Below are positions 1 through 10,433 of a stretch of DNA of 62,201 nucleotides, one piece after another. The translations under genes were made by a program, and so were the position numbers. The notes beneath the pieces are model-generated. The model saw nothing but the letters and a program-made list of their open reading frames with translations, searched no databases and was not told the origin of the DNA. The stretch lies in the NCBI GenBank assembly GCA_902593235.1, contig CACJHS010000003.1, positions 1 to 62,201 on the forward strand. The letters are read 5' to 3'. This stretch comes from an uncultured Pelagibacteraceae bacterium. Its GTDB lineage: Bacteria; Pseudomonadota; Alphaproteobacteria; Pelagibacterales; Pelagibacteraceae. Each line of letters starts with the position of its first letter. Position 1 is the stretch's first letter.

Positions 1-2
1 AG

Positions 3-505
3 GCGCCTGATGATTTGGCTCCTCAATTTGAGTATATAAGAAAATCAGTATTAGCATTCAATTTACCATCTGTGGATCTTCCTAATTATGAAGCAGATGA
101 TTTAATAGCGACATATGTTGACCAAATCCTTAAAATAGGTGCAAAAGTTACAATTGTCTCATCAGATAAAGATTTAATGCAGCTTTATAAAAAAGGGGTT
201 CGAATTTTTGACCCCATGAAAAACAAATTTATAAATGATGACGATGTCTTAAAAAAATTTGGAGTAGAGGCCTCAAAAGTCATCGATGTGCAATCTTTGG
301 CAGGAGATAGTAGTGATAATGTTCCTGGTGTTCCAGGGATAGGTGTTAAGACAGCTGCAGAGCTAATTAACAAATATGGCACTTTAGAAAATTTACTAAA
401 ATCTGCTCATGAGATTAAACAAAATAAAAGAAGAGAAACATTGATAGAAAACAAGGATAAAGCATTAATAAGTAAAAAACTTGTAACATTAGATACTAAA
501 GATGA
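3..505 (+). pseudogene. polA: DNA polymerase I, partial: 5'-3' exonuclease domain only (cut by window start on the left, by the chimeric junction on the right)
   Basis: Frame is open from nt 3 (APDDLAPQFEYIRK...). YEADDLIAT, SSDKDLMQL and GDSSDNVPGVPGIGVKTAAELI are FEN/PolA 5' nuclease motifs. Polymerase domain absent; homology switches near nt 490-540. Confidence 0.85.
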
Positions 506-1337
506 ACTGATTAAAATAATTGAAAGTACAAATAATGCTAAAGATTTAGAGTTATTTGTAAGAGTTGCTGTTTCAAATGAACATGCAGAAATTGATTTAT
601 CAAAAAAATTTGGTGCTTTAACATCTGAAGCAATAGGTTTATTAAGACTTGTAAAACAACATGCAAAAAAGATTGGTTTAAGTTTTCATGTTGGTTCACA
701 ATGTATGCATCCAATTTCTTATTCAAAAGGAATTAGTGAGATTGGAAATATAATTAAAAAGACAAAAATTATTCCGCATTACATTAATGTAGGTGGAGGT
801 TTCCCTACAATCTATCCTGACTTAATTCCACAATCTTTAGATAGTTATTTTAATGAAATAAATAAGAGTTTAGAAAATTTAAAGCTTGAAAAACTTCCTG
901 AAATTATTTGTGAGCCTGGTAGAGCTATAGTTGCAGAAAGTGGTTCAACAATTGTAAGGGTTAATTTAAGGAAAAAACAAAAGCTTTATATTAATGATGG
1001 TACTTATGGTACTCTTTTTGATGCTGGTACACCAAACATTGTATTCCCATCTAGAATGATTAAAGAAAATTCTAATAAAATAATTTCAAAAAAATTAACT
1101 GCTTTTGATTTCTTTGGACCTACATGTGATAGCATGGATTATATGAAAGGTCCTTTTTTGCTTCCAAATAATATTAAAGAAAATGATTATATTGAACTTG
1201 GTCAACTTGGGGCATACGGATTAACATTTAGAACTCAGTTTAATGGTTATTACTCAAATGAAATTTATGAAGTTGAAGATAACCCAATAATGACAATGTA
1301 TGATAAAGACATTAACAAAGCTAACATGGTAGCTTAA
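490..1337 (+). pseudogene. Ornithine/lysine decarboxylase (fold III PLP), C-terminal part only, fused in frame to the polA fragment
   Basis: LFVRVAVSNEHAEIDLSKKFG, SFHVGSQC, NVGGGFPTIYP, ICEPGRAIVAESG and FGPTCDSMD are fold III decarboxylase motifs. The N-terminal PLP-lysine region is missing. Confidence 0.85.
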
Positions 1338-2386
1338 TGTCGAGTCAAAAAAATCCAGGTCACAACAGTAAAAGAGATTTCTTAAAAAATCCTGTTGAGC
1401 ATATCGATATAACTTCTTTCGACTCTAGAAAAATTATATCCTCAATGGAAAAAATGTCATTTGTTTCTAGAGAAACAGCAAATGCTGCTAATATTTATAA
1501 CGAGATGCTTAAAGATAAAGATTGTACAATTTTCCTTACTTTAGCAGGCTCTACTTCGGCAGCTGGATGCATGAATATTTATAAAGATTTAGTTAAATAT
1601 AATATGGTAGATGCAATCGTTGCTACAGGTGCCTCAATAGTAGATATGGATTTTTTTGAAGCTCTTGGTTTTAAACATTACCAAGGTTCACAATTTCAAG
1701 ATGATACTGAGCTGAGGAATAACTATATAGATAGAATTTACGATACCTATATAGATGAAGAAGAGCTTCAAATGTGTGATAAAATCATATGTGAAATCGC
1801 AAATAACTTAGAAGCGAGAAGCTATACTTCAAGAGAGTTCATTTATGAAATGGGAAAATATTTAAAGAATAACTCAAAGAAAAAAGACTCTTTGATTGAA
1901 ACTGCTTTTGACAACAATGTTCCTATCTTCTGCCCTGCTTTTACCGACTCAAGTGCAGGATTCGGGTTAGTTATGCATCAAGAACAAAATCCAAAAAAAC
2001 ATATGACAATAGACTCAGTTAGAGAATTTAGAGAACTAACAGAAATTAAAATCAAATCTAAAGGTTCTGGATTATTTATGATTGGTGGTGGTGTGCCTAA
2101 AAACTTTATTCAAGATACTGTAATTTGTGCTGAGCTATTAGGAAAAGATGTAGATATGCATAAATATGCTGTTCAAATTACTGTTGCTGATAGTAGAGAC
2201 GGTGCTTGTAGTAGCTCCACATTAAAAGAAGCAAGTTCATGGGGAAAAGTAGATATTACAAAGGAACAGATGGTGTTTGCAGAAGCAACTAGTGTTTTAC
2301 CATTGATAGCAAGTGATGCTTATCATAAGGGGGAGTGGAAAAATAGAACAAGAAAAAACTTTACAAAAATTTTTGAATCAAATTGA
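1337..2386 (+). CDS. Deoxyhypusine synthase-like protein (probable homospermidine-forming enzyme)
   Basis: DHS family motifs; retains the SWGK context of the catalytic lysine (EASSWGKVDITKEQMVFAEATSVLPL). Start overlaps the preceding stop by 1 nt. Confidence 0.85.
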   Translation: MSSQKNPGHNSKRDFLKNPVEHIDITSFDSRKIISSMEKMSFVSRETANAANIYNEMLKDKDCTIFLTLAGSTSAAGCMNIYKDLVKYNMVDAIVATGASIVDMDFFEALGFKHYQGSQFQDDTELRNNYIDRIYDTYIDEEELQMCDKIICEIANNLEARSYTSREFIYEMGKYLKNNSKKKDSLIETAFDNNVPIFCPAFTDSSAGFGLVMHQEQNPKKHMTIDSVREFRELTEIKIKSKGSGLFMIGGGVPKNFIQDTVICAELLGKDVDMHKYAVQITVADSRDGACSSSTLKEASSWGKVDITKEQMVFAEATSVLPLIASDAYHKGEWKNRTRKNFTKIFESN

Positions 2387-3258
2387 AATATCTCTCAAAT
2401 AAAAACGGATTTTTAGGAATTGATAATAAATTTAGCTTTAAAGAAAAAGCTGTGATTGTTCCATTTGGATTAGAAAAAACAGTCAGTTATGGTGGAGGAA
2501 CAAGAAATGGACCTAAAGAAATCATAAAAGCATCTCATCAAGTAGAGCTGTATGATGAAGAACTTAATTGTGAACCTTATAAAAAAATAGGTATTAAAAC
2601 TTTAAAACCATTTAAAATTGATAAAAATATTAAAAAAGCCCTAAATAAAATCTCCAATATTAATAAAGAAATTATAGATAAAAAGCTTTTCCCAATGACT
2701 TTAGGTGGAGAGCATTCAATAACGCCCGGGTGTATTGTACCTTTTACTAAAAAATATAAAAATATTTGCCTCTTGCATTTTGATGCCCATGCAGATTTAC
2801 GTCAAAGCTATAATGGAGAAAAATTTTCACATGCCTCAGCAATTAGAAGATGTCTAGATTATAAAAATGTTTCCTTAATTTCATTTGGGATAAGAAATAT
2901 CTCAGAAAGTGAAATCCCATTTTTAAAAAAAAATTCTTCAAGAATAAATATTTTTTGGGCAAAAGATAAAAAAAAATGGAATTTGTCTAAATTTAAAAAA
3001 TTGATTAAAAACAAAAATGTTTATCTAACATTCGATGTAGATGGACTAGATTCAAGTATTATGCCTGCTACTGGTACACCTGAACCAGGAGGACTTTTGT
3101 GGGACGAAACATTAGATATTATAAGAATTGCAGCTAAAAACTCGAAAATTGTTGGTGCAGATATTAATGAGCTGTCTCCAATTAAAGGATTTAATTCTTA
3201 TAATTTTCTTGTTGCAAAATTGGCTTATAAAATTTTGTCTTATAAATTTTTATATTAA
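2383..3258 (+). CDS. speB: Agmatinase/ureohydrolase family protein
   Basis: GGEHS, LHFDAHADLR and TFDVDGLDSSIMPATGTPEPGG metal-binding motifs of the arginase/agmatinase family; TTG start overlaps the upstream stop by 4 nt. Confidence 0.88.
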   Translation: MKYLSNKNGFLGIDNKFSFKEKAVIVPFGLEKTVSYGGGTRNGPKEIIKASHQVELYDEELNCEPYKKIGIKTLKPFKIDKNIKKALNKISNINKEIIDKKLFPMTLGGEHSITPGCIVPFTKKYKNICLLHFDAHADLRQSYNGEKFSHASAIRRCLDYKNVSLISFGIRNISESEIPFLKKNSSRINIFWAKDKKKWNLSKFKKLIKNKNVYLTFDVDGLDSSIMPATGTPEPGGLLWDETLDIIRIAAKNSKIVGADINELSPIKGFNSYNFLVAKLAYKILSYKFLY

Positions 3259-3809
3259 ACTTTAATTGGTTTAATAATTTTCAATAACATTCTGAAAGGT
3301 ATCAACATTATTATAGCAACTAAAATTTTTACCGCTAAATCTCCAAGAGATAAAGTAACCCAAGGTACCCCTGTTGCATAAAATGATATTGAGAAAAATA
3401 AAAATGTGTCAACTGTTGATCCAATCAAAGATGAAGTAAGTGGTGCAACAAACCACTCTTTTTTTCTTAATCGATCAAAAATTTGAATATCTAATAATTG
3501 AGCAGTAATAAAAGCTACCCCTGATCCTATTGCAATTCTAACCGATATTAAATCTGCAAAATCAGTTGAGAATAACAATGTAAATATAATTCCTATTAAA
3601 AAGCCCAAATATACAATTTGCCTTGCTAATAATTTTCCATAAGACCTATTTGCTAAATCTGTTATTAAAAAAGCTATTGGGTAACTAAAAGCTCCATAAG
3701 TTAAAATCTCATTTAGTCCAAAATAGTTTATTGGAAACTGGACTAAATAATTAGAAGATAGTACAACAACCCCCATCATTATAGACAGGGTGATAAATAA
3801 TTTGTTCAT
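3255..3809 (-). CDS. yhhQ: Queuosine precursor transporter (YhhQ/VUT family membrane protein)
   Basis: Multi-TM protein with SYPIAFLITDLANRSYGK, typical of the YhhQ family. Confidence 0.8.
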   Translation of the reverse strand: MNKLFITLSIMMGVVVLSSNYLVQFPINYFGLNEILTYGAFSYPIAFLITDLANRSYGKLLARQIVYLGFLIGIIFTLLFSTDFADLISVRIAIGSGVAFITAQLLDIQIFDRLRKKEWFVAPLTSSLIGSTVDTFLFFSISFYATGVPWVTLSLGDLAVKILVAIIMLIPFRMLLKIIKPIKV

Positions 3810-4120
3810 TAAGCTGATTTAGCTACAGGTTTCTTTTTAAAAGGGGATTTAATTAAAACTACTTTTTTTAATTTTTTTAATCTAGGAGATAAATTTTTAT
3901 TTTTTACAGTTTTTAAAAATTCATCAAAACTACCTTTTTTGTCAACTGACCTTACACCTGAGTTGCTTACAGTAAGTTTTAAACTTCTTCCAGTAAGCTC
4001 ACTTGTAAATTTTACTTTTTTAAGATTAGGTAAAAATCTTCTTTTAGTCTTGTTGTTAGCATGACTAACATTATGACCTTTCATAGGAATTTTACCGGTA
4101 AGTTCGCATTTTTTTGACAT
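3809..4120 (-). CDS. rpmB: 50S ribosomal protein L28
   Basis: [33 protein letters not shown] is an L28 signature. Start placed at ATG 4120, not at the ORF-track start 4222. Confidence 0.93.
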   Translation of the reverse strand: MSKKCELTGKIPMKGHNVSHANNKTKRRFLPNLKKVKFTSELTGRSLKLTVSNSGVRSVDKKGSFDEFLKTVKNKNLSPRLKKLKKVVLIKSPFKKKPVAKSA

Positions 4121-4132
4121 AATAACAGTGCC

Positions 4133-4161
4133 TATATAAGGGGAGATATTGAAGGCGTCAA
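4133..4161 (-). promoter_or_regulatory. Putative sigma70 promoter of rpmB
   Basis: Minus strand: TTGACG (4161-4156), 17-nt spacer, TATATA (4138-4133). Confidence 0.55.
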
Positions 4162-4172
4162 GTTTAATACAT

Positions 4173-5225
4173 TTAAGAAACAGTTTTATTTCCCACAATT
4201 TCTGTGAAATTTTTGACACCATCTCTTATCAGTAATTCTTTTAGGTCTTTTTTAATCATCCCAGCAATATTGGGTCCTTGAAATACCATGCCGGTATAAA
4301 GTTGAATATAGTCTGCTCCCAATAAAAACTTATCATAAGCTGCTTTACCAGAATCAACACCACCTACTCCAATTATTTTAATTTTACCTTTAAATAAATT
4401 GTAGAATTTACTTATTAAAAGATTTGATTTTTTTTCAATAGGTTTTCCAGATAAACCACCTTTTTGATGTCTCTGTATATTTTGAAGTGTTTCCCGAGAA
4501 GCGTCAGAAGTATTTGAAATTATTATTGCGCTTATTTCATTTTCTAAAAGTATTTCTGAAATTAAGTCAATTTGATTTTCGTTAATGTCTGGCGAAATTT
4601 TTACAGCTATAGGAATTTCAGTTTTTAATTGTTTTTTTTTCTCTGAAATAGATTTTAATAACTCATTTAATTTATTCTCATCGTGAAAGTTCCTTAGATT
4701 TTCAGTATTTGGCGAAGAAATATTGATTGTGATATAATCTGCAACTTCAGAAAATTTTTCTAATCCAATTAAATAGTCATTCAATCTATCATTAGAATTT
4801 TTGTTTGGACCTACATTTACACCTAGTACACCTAGTTTTTTATTAGATTTTATTCTGTTTAATATTGTATCTGATCCGTGGTTGTTAAAACCTAACCTAT
4901 TAATTAATGCTTGATCTTCTACTAATCTAAATACTCTTGGTTTTTCGTTTCCATATTGTTTTAACGGAGTAACTGTACCTACTTCAACAAATCCAAAACC
5001 CAGCTTAAATAAAGGGTTATATACCTCTGCATTCTTGTCAAAACCTGCAGCAATACCGATAGGATTATCAAGATCTTGATTAAATAATTTTGTTTTTAAA
5101 ATTGGATCATTTTTGGTTTCATCAAATATATTTGAAACTAAATTGAGTTTGAGTGATTGAATTGCTAAAAAATGTGCTCTTTCAGGATCTATTTTAAATA
5201 TTAAAGATCTTAAATTTGAATACAT
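4173..5225 (-). CDS. pyrD: Dihydroorotate dehydrogenase (quinone), class 2
   Basis: [67 protein letters not shown]. Confidence 0.94.
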   Translation of the reverse strand: MYSNLRSLIFKIDPERAHFLAIQSLKLNLVSNIFDETKNDPILKTKLFNQDLDNPIGIAAGFDKNAEVYNPLFKLGFGFVEVGTVTPLKQYGNEKPRVFRLVEDQALINRLGFNNHGSDTILNRIKSNKKLGVLGVNVGPNKNSNDRLNDYLIGLEKFSEVADYITINISSPNTENLRNFHDENKLNELLKSISEKKKQLKTEIPIAVKISPDINENQIDLISEILLENEISAIIISNTSDASRETLQNIQRHQKGGLSGKPIEKKSNLLISKFYNLFKGKIKIIGVGGVDSGKAAYDKFLLGADYIQLYTGMVFQGPNIAGMIKKDLKELLIRDGVKNFTEIVGNKTVS

Positions 5226-6787
5226 TATTTCAATTTACTAATTATCAATTCTTTTGTTTCGTTAACACCGAAAAAACTTATAAAAAAACCCATTCTAGGT
5301 CCATTTTCATCTCCAAACACCACTTCATAAATTAACTTAAACCAATCTCTTAAGTTTTCTGCATACCCATTTTCTTTGCCTGTTGAATAAATTAATGTTT
5401 GTATATCCTCCGGAGACATTTGATCATTACATTGTTCTAAAGTTTTAACTAAGGCTTGTAGAGCTAATTTTTCATTTTCAGATGGATTTTTATATTTTTT
5501 TTGAGCCTTAATAACATCATTAAAATACTTGATTGCATAACCTACTAGCGCATCAAAAATTGGAAAATTTTTTTCATGAATATTAGATTTGTATTTTTTA
5601 ACAAACTTCCATAATAAATCTTTATTATCAGCATTACTTGTTTCAACTAAATTCAACAACATAGAAAAAGTCATAATCATCTCTTCTTTTGGAATTTTTC
5701 CATTATGAACATGCCAAACAGGATTCATTACTAATTGTTGTTCTGTTTGTTTTTTTGATTTTTCAATATTATCAAGGTACTCATCTACAGCTTTAGGCAC
5801 TATTTCTTTATAAAGTTTTTTTGCTCTTTTTGGATTTTGATACATGTATAAAGATAAGCTTTCGGGTGAAGCATATTTTAACCATTGGTCGATGGTAATA
5901 CCATTTCCTTTTGATTTTGAAATTTTTTCACCCTTTTCATCAAGAAATAATTCATAAGCAAATCCAGATGGATGTTTTTTACCAATTAAATTTATTATTT
6001 TGGTCGATAAAATTGCACTCTCAATAAGGTCTTTTCCATACATTTCAAAATCTATATCTAGAGCATACCATCTCATTGCCCAATCAACTTTCCATTGTAA
6101 TTTACAATTTCCATCCAAAATACTAGATTCTAATTTTTTACCTTTGTTATCAAAAATTATTTTAGAATTTTTTTTATCAATTTCTATAACTGGAATTTCG
6201 AGAACATGACCTGTATCTGGACAAATAGGTAAAAAAGGACAGTAAGTTTGTTGACGTTCTTTGCCTAAAGTTGGAAGTATAATATTCATTATACCATCAT
6301 AATTTTCTAAAATAATTTTTAAAGTTGGGTTAAAAAAACCGCCTTTGTATAAAGATGTCGAACTTTTAAAACTGTATTTAAAATTAAAACTATTTAAAAA
6401 ATCTTTTAACATTTCATTGTTATGCTCTCCAAAACTTGCAAATTTTTCAAATGGATCAGGAACTTGTGTTAATGGTTTATGTAAGTTTTTGTTTAGTAAT
6501 TCCTGATTAGGAACATTGTCAGGAACTTTTCTTAGACCATCCATATCATCAGAAAAAGTAATTATCTCAGTTGGTAAATCTGTAAGTTGCTTTAAGGCAT
6601 TCACCATCATTGAAGTCCTTGCAACTTCGCCAAATGTTCCGATATGAGGAAGACCACTTGGACCATATCCTGTTTGAAGGGTAATTTTCCCTTTTTTATC
6701 AATGAATGATTTTCTCTCACGAAGCATTTTTTTTGCTTCAACGAAAGGCCAAGCACTTGTTTTGTCTAAAATTTCTTTTTTAATCAC
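5225..6787 (-). CDS. lysK: Lysyl-tRNA synthetase, class I
   Basis: TGYGPSGLPHIGTFGEV (HIGH-like) and EKISKSKGNG (KMSKS-like) in a class I LysRS protein. Confidence 0.9.
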   Translation of the reverse strand: MIKKEILDKTSAWPFVEAKKMLRERKSFIDKKGKITLQTGYGPSGLPHIGTFGEVARTSMMVNALKQLTDLPTEIITFSDDMDGLRKVPDNVPNQELLNKNLHKPLTQVPDPFEKFASFGEHNNEMLKDFLNSFNFKYSFKSSTSLYKGGFFNPTLKIILENYDGIMNIILPTLGKERQQTYCPFLPICPDTGHVLEIPVIEIDKKNSKIIFDNKGKKLESSILDGNCKLQWKVDWAMRWYALDIDFEMYGKDLIESAILSTKIINLIGKKHPSGFAYELFLDEKGEKISKSKGNGITIDQWLKYASPESLSLYMYQNPKRAKKLYKEIVPKAVDEYLDNIEKSKKQTEQQLVMNPVWHVHNGKIPKEEMIMTFSMLLNLVETSNADNKDLLWKFVKKYKSNIHEKNFPIFDALVGYAIKYFNDVIKAQKKYKNPSENEKLALQALVKTLEQCNDQMSPEDIQTLIYSTGKENGYAENLRDWFKLIYEVVFGDENGPRMGFFISFFGVNETKELIISKLK

Positions 6788-6878
6788 GAGTATATCTTTT
6801 ATAAAAATCTTAAATTGGCGATTTTATTAATTCTTATAGAGTTGAAATTTATTTACCATAAAATAATGTTCTTTCAAA

Positions 6879-8318
6879 ATGTCTAATTATAAAACTGTTT
6901 TTTTTACACTTGGAATTTTGCAAATAATTTTAGGGGTCTCAATGTTCATCCCTATAATAGCTCAATTTATTTATTCAGAAATAGATTCATCATTTTTTGG
7001 TGCATCAATTGTTAGTATAATTTTTGGATCATTATTTTTTCTTTCAAATCTAGACCACGACAAAAAGTTAAATTTACAACAAGCATTTTTGTTAACTGCT
7101 TTGTCCTGGTTAAGTATTGCTATTTTTGGATCTTTACCATTTATATTTTCGACTATGGAGCTTTCAATTACCGATGCTTTTTTTGAGAGTATGTCTGGTA
7201 TTACAACAACTGGGTCTACAATTATTTCCAACTTAGAGAGTACTCCAAAAGGCATTCTATTATGGAGAGCAATACTTCAATGGTTGGGGGGTATTGGTAT
7301 TATTGTAATGGCAATTACCCTAATGCCATTAATGAATGTTGGCGGTATGCAATTATTTAAAATTTCTAGCAACGACTCTTCTGAAAAAATTCTTCCTAAA
7401 TCAAAAGAAATAGCTTTGAGACTTATTTATATTTATTCAGGTTTAACCGCTCTTTGTGCATTATCGTATTGGATATTTGGAATGGGAAAATTTGATAGTT
7501 TAACTCATTCTATGACTACCATAGCTACTGGTGGATTTTCTAATTATAATCAATCTATCGGATATTTTGACAGTGTTCCTATAGAAATATCATCAATGAT
7601 TTTTATAATTTTAGGAAGTATTCCATTTATTGCATATATTAAATTTATTAGTGGCAATAAAAAAATATTTTTAAACGATATTCAAATCAGAACATTTATT
7701 AAAATAATAATTATAAGCATTATTATATTATCAATTTATTTATTATTTAATAATAATGGAAACTTTAGTTTAAGATCTATTTTTTTTAATACAATTTCAA
7801 TATTGACTGGAACAGGTTATGTAAATGCTGAATTCGACGGTTGGGGAAGTTTTCCTATAACAATATTTCTTGCATTAATGTTTATTGGGGGCTGTGCTGG
7901 ATCAACTACTTGCGGAATCAAAATTTTTAGAATTCAAATTCTATATTTATTTATATTAAATCAATTAAAAAAAATTATATATCCCAAGGGAATATTTGTA
8001 ATTAAATACGATCAAGGATCTGTTGATGATAAATTTATTGCATCAATAATTTCATTTATTTATTTTTACTTTGTTATTTTTTTTATTTTAGCTGCATTAT
8101 TATCATTAACAGGTCTCGATTTTATAACTGCTATTTCTGGAGCAGCAACATCAATATCAAATGTTGGTCCTGGTTTAGGCCCTATAATAGGACCTAATGG
8201 AGATTTTTCATCTTTGCCTGATATTTCTAAATGGATCTTAACTGTAGGTATGATTTTAGGTAGACTTGAGTTGTTTGCAATATTAGTATTGTTCTTACCA
8301 TCTTTTTGGAGAAATTAA
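6879..8318 (+). CDS. trkH: Trk/Ktr-type potassium uptake membrane subunit
   Basis: Repeated TrkH pore motifs: ESMSGITTTGSTII, GTGYVNAEFDGWG, GGCAGSTTCGIKIFR, ISNVGPGLGPIIGP. Confidence 0.9.
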   Translation: MSNYKTVFFTLGILQIILGVSMFIPIIAQFIYSEIDSSFFGASIVSIIFGSLFFLSNLDHDKKLNLQQAFLLTALSWLSIAIFGSLPFIFSTMELSITDAFFESMSGITTTGSTIISNLESTPKGILLWRAILQWLGGIGIIVMAITLMPLMNVGGMQLFKISSNDSSEKILPKSKEIALRLIYIYSGLTALCALSYWIFGMGKFDSLTHSMTTIATGGFSNYNQSIGYFDSVPIEISSMIFIILGSIPFIAYIKFISGNKKIFLNDIQIRTFIKIIIISIIILSIYLLFNNNGNFSLRSIFFNTISILTGTGYVNAEFDGWGSFPITIFLALMFIGGCAGSTTCGIKIFRIQILYLFILNQLKKIIYPKGIFVIKYDQGSVDDKFIASIISFIYFYFVIFFILAALLSLTGLDFITAISGAATSISNVGPGLGPIIGPNGDFSSLPDISKWILTVGMILGRLELFAILVLFLPSFWRN

Positions 8319-8320
8319 TT

Positions 8321-9697
8321 ATGTCTGAAACAAAGAAACAAACATGGCTTGATTCTCTTGCAGTTTATAAAGATATTCGAATGGTAAGAATTCTTTTATT
8401 AGGTGCAATAAGTGGATTTCCATGGGTATTAATTGCAAGCAGCTTAAGTCTTTGGCTTAAAGAAGAAGGTCTTAGTAGATCAACAATTGGATGGGCAGGT
8501 TTAATTTTTGGAGTATATGCTTTCAATTATTTGTGGGCTCCCATTATAGATAGAATTCAAATTCCAATACTAACAAAAAAATTAGGTCATAGAAGAGGAT
8601 GGATAGTTTTGATGCAATCAATTATTTTGTTAAGTCTTGTTGTTTGGAGTGTGATTAATCCAACTGAAAATTTGGCTTTATTAATTACTGTAGGTTTAAT
8701 TATTGCTATTGCGTCAGCAACCCAAGATATAACTGTAGATGCATTAAGAATTGAACAGATAAACGAAAATGAGGGAAAATCAATGGCTGCTGGTGCAGCT
8801 ATGGCTGTTGTTGGTTGGTGGACAGGTTATAAATTAGGTGGAGTTGTTGCTTTATTCACAGCAGAATTTTTTGAAAACCTAGGGGTGGCTGACTACTGGC
8901 AAGCTACTTTTTTAATTTTAGGTATTTTAATAATTTTAATGAATATTGGATTAATGTTTGTTCATGAACCTATAGAAACAAACAGACAAGCAAAACAGAG
9001 AGAAACAGACAAATTAATTGAAGGAAAACTTGGATCTAGCAATATTATTACAAACTTTATCGCATATATTACAGGAACTATAGGCGGACCTATTATTAGT
9101 TTTTTTAGAAAAAATGGTTTTGCCATTGCTGCTGGAATTTTAGGATTTGTTTTCTTGTTTAAGATAGGTGAGGCATTTATGGGAAGAATGTCTATTGTTT
9201 TTTATAAAGAAATTGGTTTCTCCAAAGGTCAAATTGCAATTTATTCAAAAGGACTTGGTTGGATAACAACAGTTGTATTTACTTTGTTGGGTGGAGTAAT
9301 GGCCATGAGAGCTGGAACAATTAAAACTATGTTCTTTGCTGGTGGGTTAATGGCTATAACCAATCTTTTATTTGCAGTTTTAGCATGGACTGGAAAATCA
9401 GAAATTTTATTTGCAATTGCGGTTATAGCTGATGATATCACAGCAGCTTTTGCAACTGTAGCATTTGTTGCATTTATATCATTACTAGTTGATAGAACTT
9501 ATACAGCCACACAATATGCATTGCTTGCTTCAATTGGTACTGCTGGTCGTACTACTTTAGCTTCATCCTCTGGAGCTCTAGTTGACTGGTTAAACGGAGA
9601 TTGGGGAACATTTTTTGTTTTAACGACTATAATGGTGATACCATCATTAATTTGTTTGTGGTTAATTAAAAACAAAATTAAAATTGGTGCAAAATAA
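8321..9697 (+). CDS. ampG: MFS permease, AmpG-like (muropeptide transporter family)
   Basis: Multi-TM; FNYLWAPIIDRI, HRRGWIV, ATQDITVDALRIE. Start placed at ATG 8321 (MSETKKQ). Confidence 0.8.
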   Translation: MSETKKQTWLDSLAVYKDIRMVRILLLGAISGFPWVLIASSLSLWLKEEGLSRSTIGWAGLIFGVYAFNYLWAPIIDRIQIPILTKKLGHRRGWIVLMQSIILLSLVVWSVINPTENLALLITVGLIIAIASATQDITVDALRIEQINENEGKSMAAGAAMAVVGWWTGYKLGGVVALFTAEFFENLGVADYWQATFLILGILIILMNIGLMFVHEPIETNRQAKQRETDKLIEGKLGSSNIITNFIAYITGTIGGPIISFFRKNGFAIAAGILGFVFLFKIGEAFMGRMSIVFYKEIGFSKGQIAIYSKGLGWITTVVFTLLGGVMAMRAGTIKTMFFAGGLMAITNLLFAVLAWTGKSEILFAIAVIADDITAAFATVAFVAFISLLVDRTYTATQYALLASIGTAGRTTLASSSGALVDWLNGDWGTFFVLTTIMVIPSLICLWLIKNKIKIGAK

Positions 9698-10433
9698 TTT
9701 TTATTTCATAGGTAATTTTTCGAATATTTACAAAAATCCTTCGAAAAGATCTGAGGTAACTTCACAAATTATACATGGTGAAAAATTCAAAATACTAGCA
9801 AAAAGTAAAAATTGGATAAAAATTAAAACTTTATTTGATAATTATAAGGGGTTTATAAAAAATTCAAAATATATAGAAAAATTTAGCCCCAATTATAAAG
9901 TCAGTTCACTAAAAGCAAAGATTTATAAAAAACCTGGAATTGGAACTATCAGTTGGCTTCCATTTGCATCCAAATTATCTGTGTTTGAGCAAAATAAGAA
10001 TTACGTAAAAATTGAAAAAAATAAATGGATTAAAAAAGCTGATATTAAAAAAATAAACCATAAAGAAAATAATTTTACAAAAATATTTAAAAAATTTCTC
10101 AAAGTAAAATATGTTTGGGGTGGAAAAACATTTAAAGGTGTTGATTGTTCAGCTTTATTGCAAATTTTTTATTTTTATAATAATTTGTTTTATCCAAGAG
10201 ATACAAAAGATCAGATCAAATATACAAAAAAGAATTCAAAGAAAAGACTATTTAAAAAAGGAGATATTATTTTTTGGAAAGGTCATGTTGCTATGTGCTT
10301 AAATTCTAAACAACTAATTCATGCTTATGGTCCAGAAAGAAAAGTAATTATTATGCCAATTATAGAAACAATTAATAGAATTGAAAAAACTGCCAAGCTA
10401 AAGGTAAAAAAAGTATCTAGAATAAAATATTAA
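9684..10433 (+). CDS. SH3-domain and NlpC/P60 family peptidoglycan endopeptidase
   Basis: Tandem SH3b-like N-terminus, then VWGGKTFKGVDCSALLQ (Cys), KGHVAMC (His), LIHAYGP. Overlaps the ampG-like gene by 14 nt. Confidence 0.85.
   Translation: MVQNNFYFIGNFSNIYKNPSKRSEVTSQIIHGEKFKILAKSKNWIKIKTLFDNYKGFIKNSKYIEKFSPNYKVSSLKAKIYKKPGIGTISWLPFASKLSVFEQNKNYVKIEKNKWIKKADIKKINHKENNFTKIFKKFLKVKYVWGGKTFKGVDCSALLQIFYFYNNLFYPRDTKDQIKYTKKNSKKRLFKKGDIIFWKGHVAMCLNSKQLIHAYGPERKVIIMPIIETINRIEKTAKLKVKKVSRIKY

Noticed and set aside
4121-4222. 34-aa N-terminal extension of L28 in the ORF track
   Set aside because: Extension overlaps pyrD and the predicted rpmB promoter; the family N-terminus ([10 protein letters not shown]) starts at 4120.
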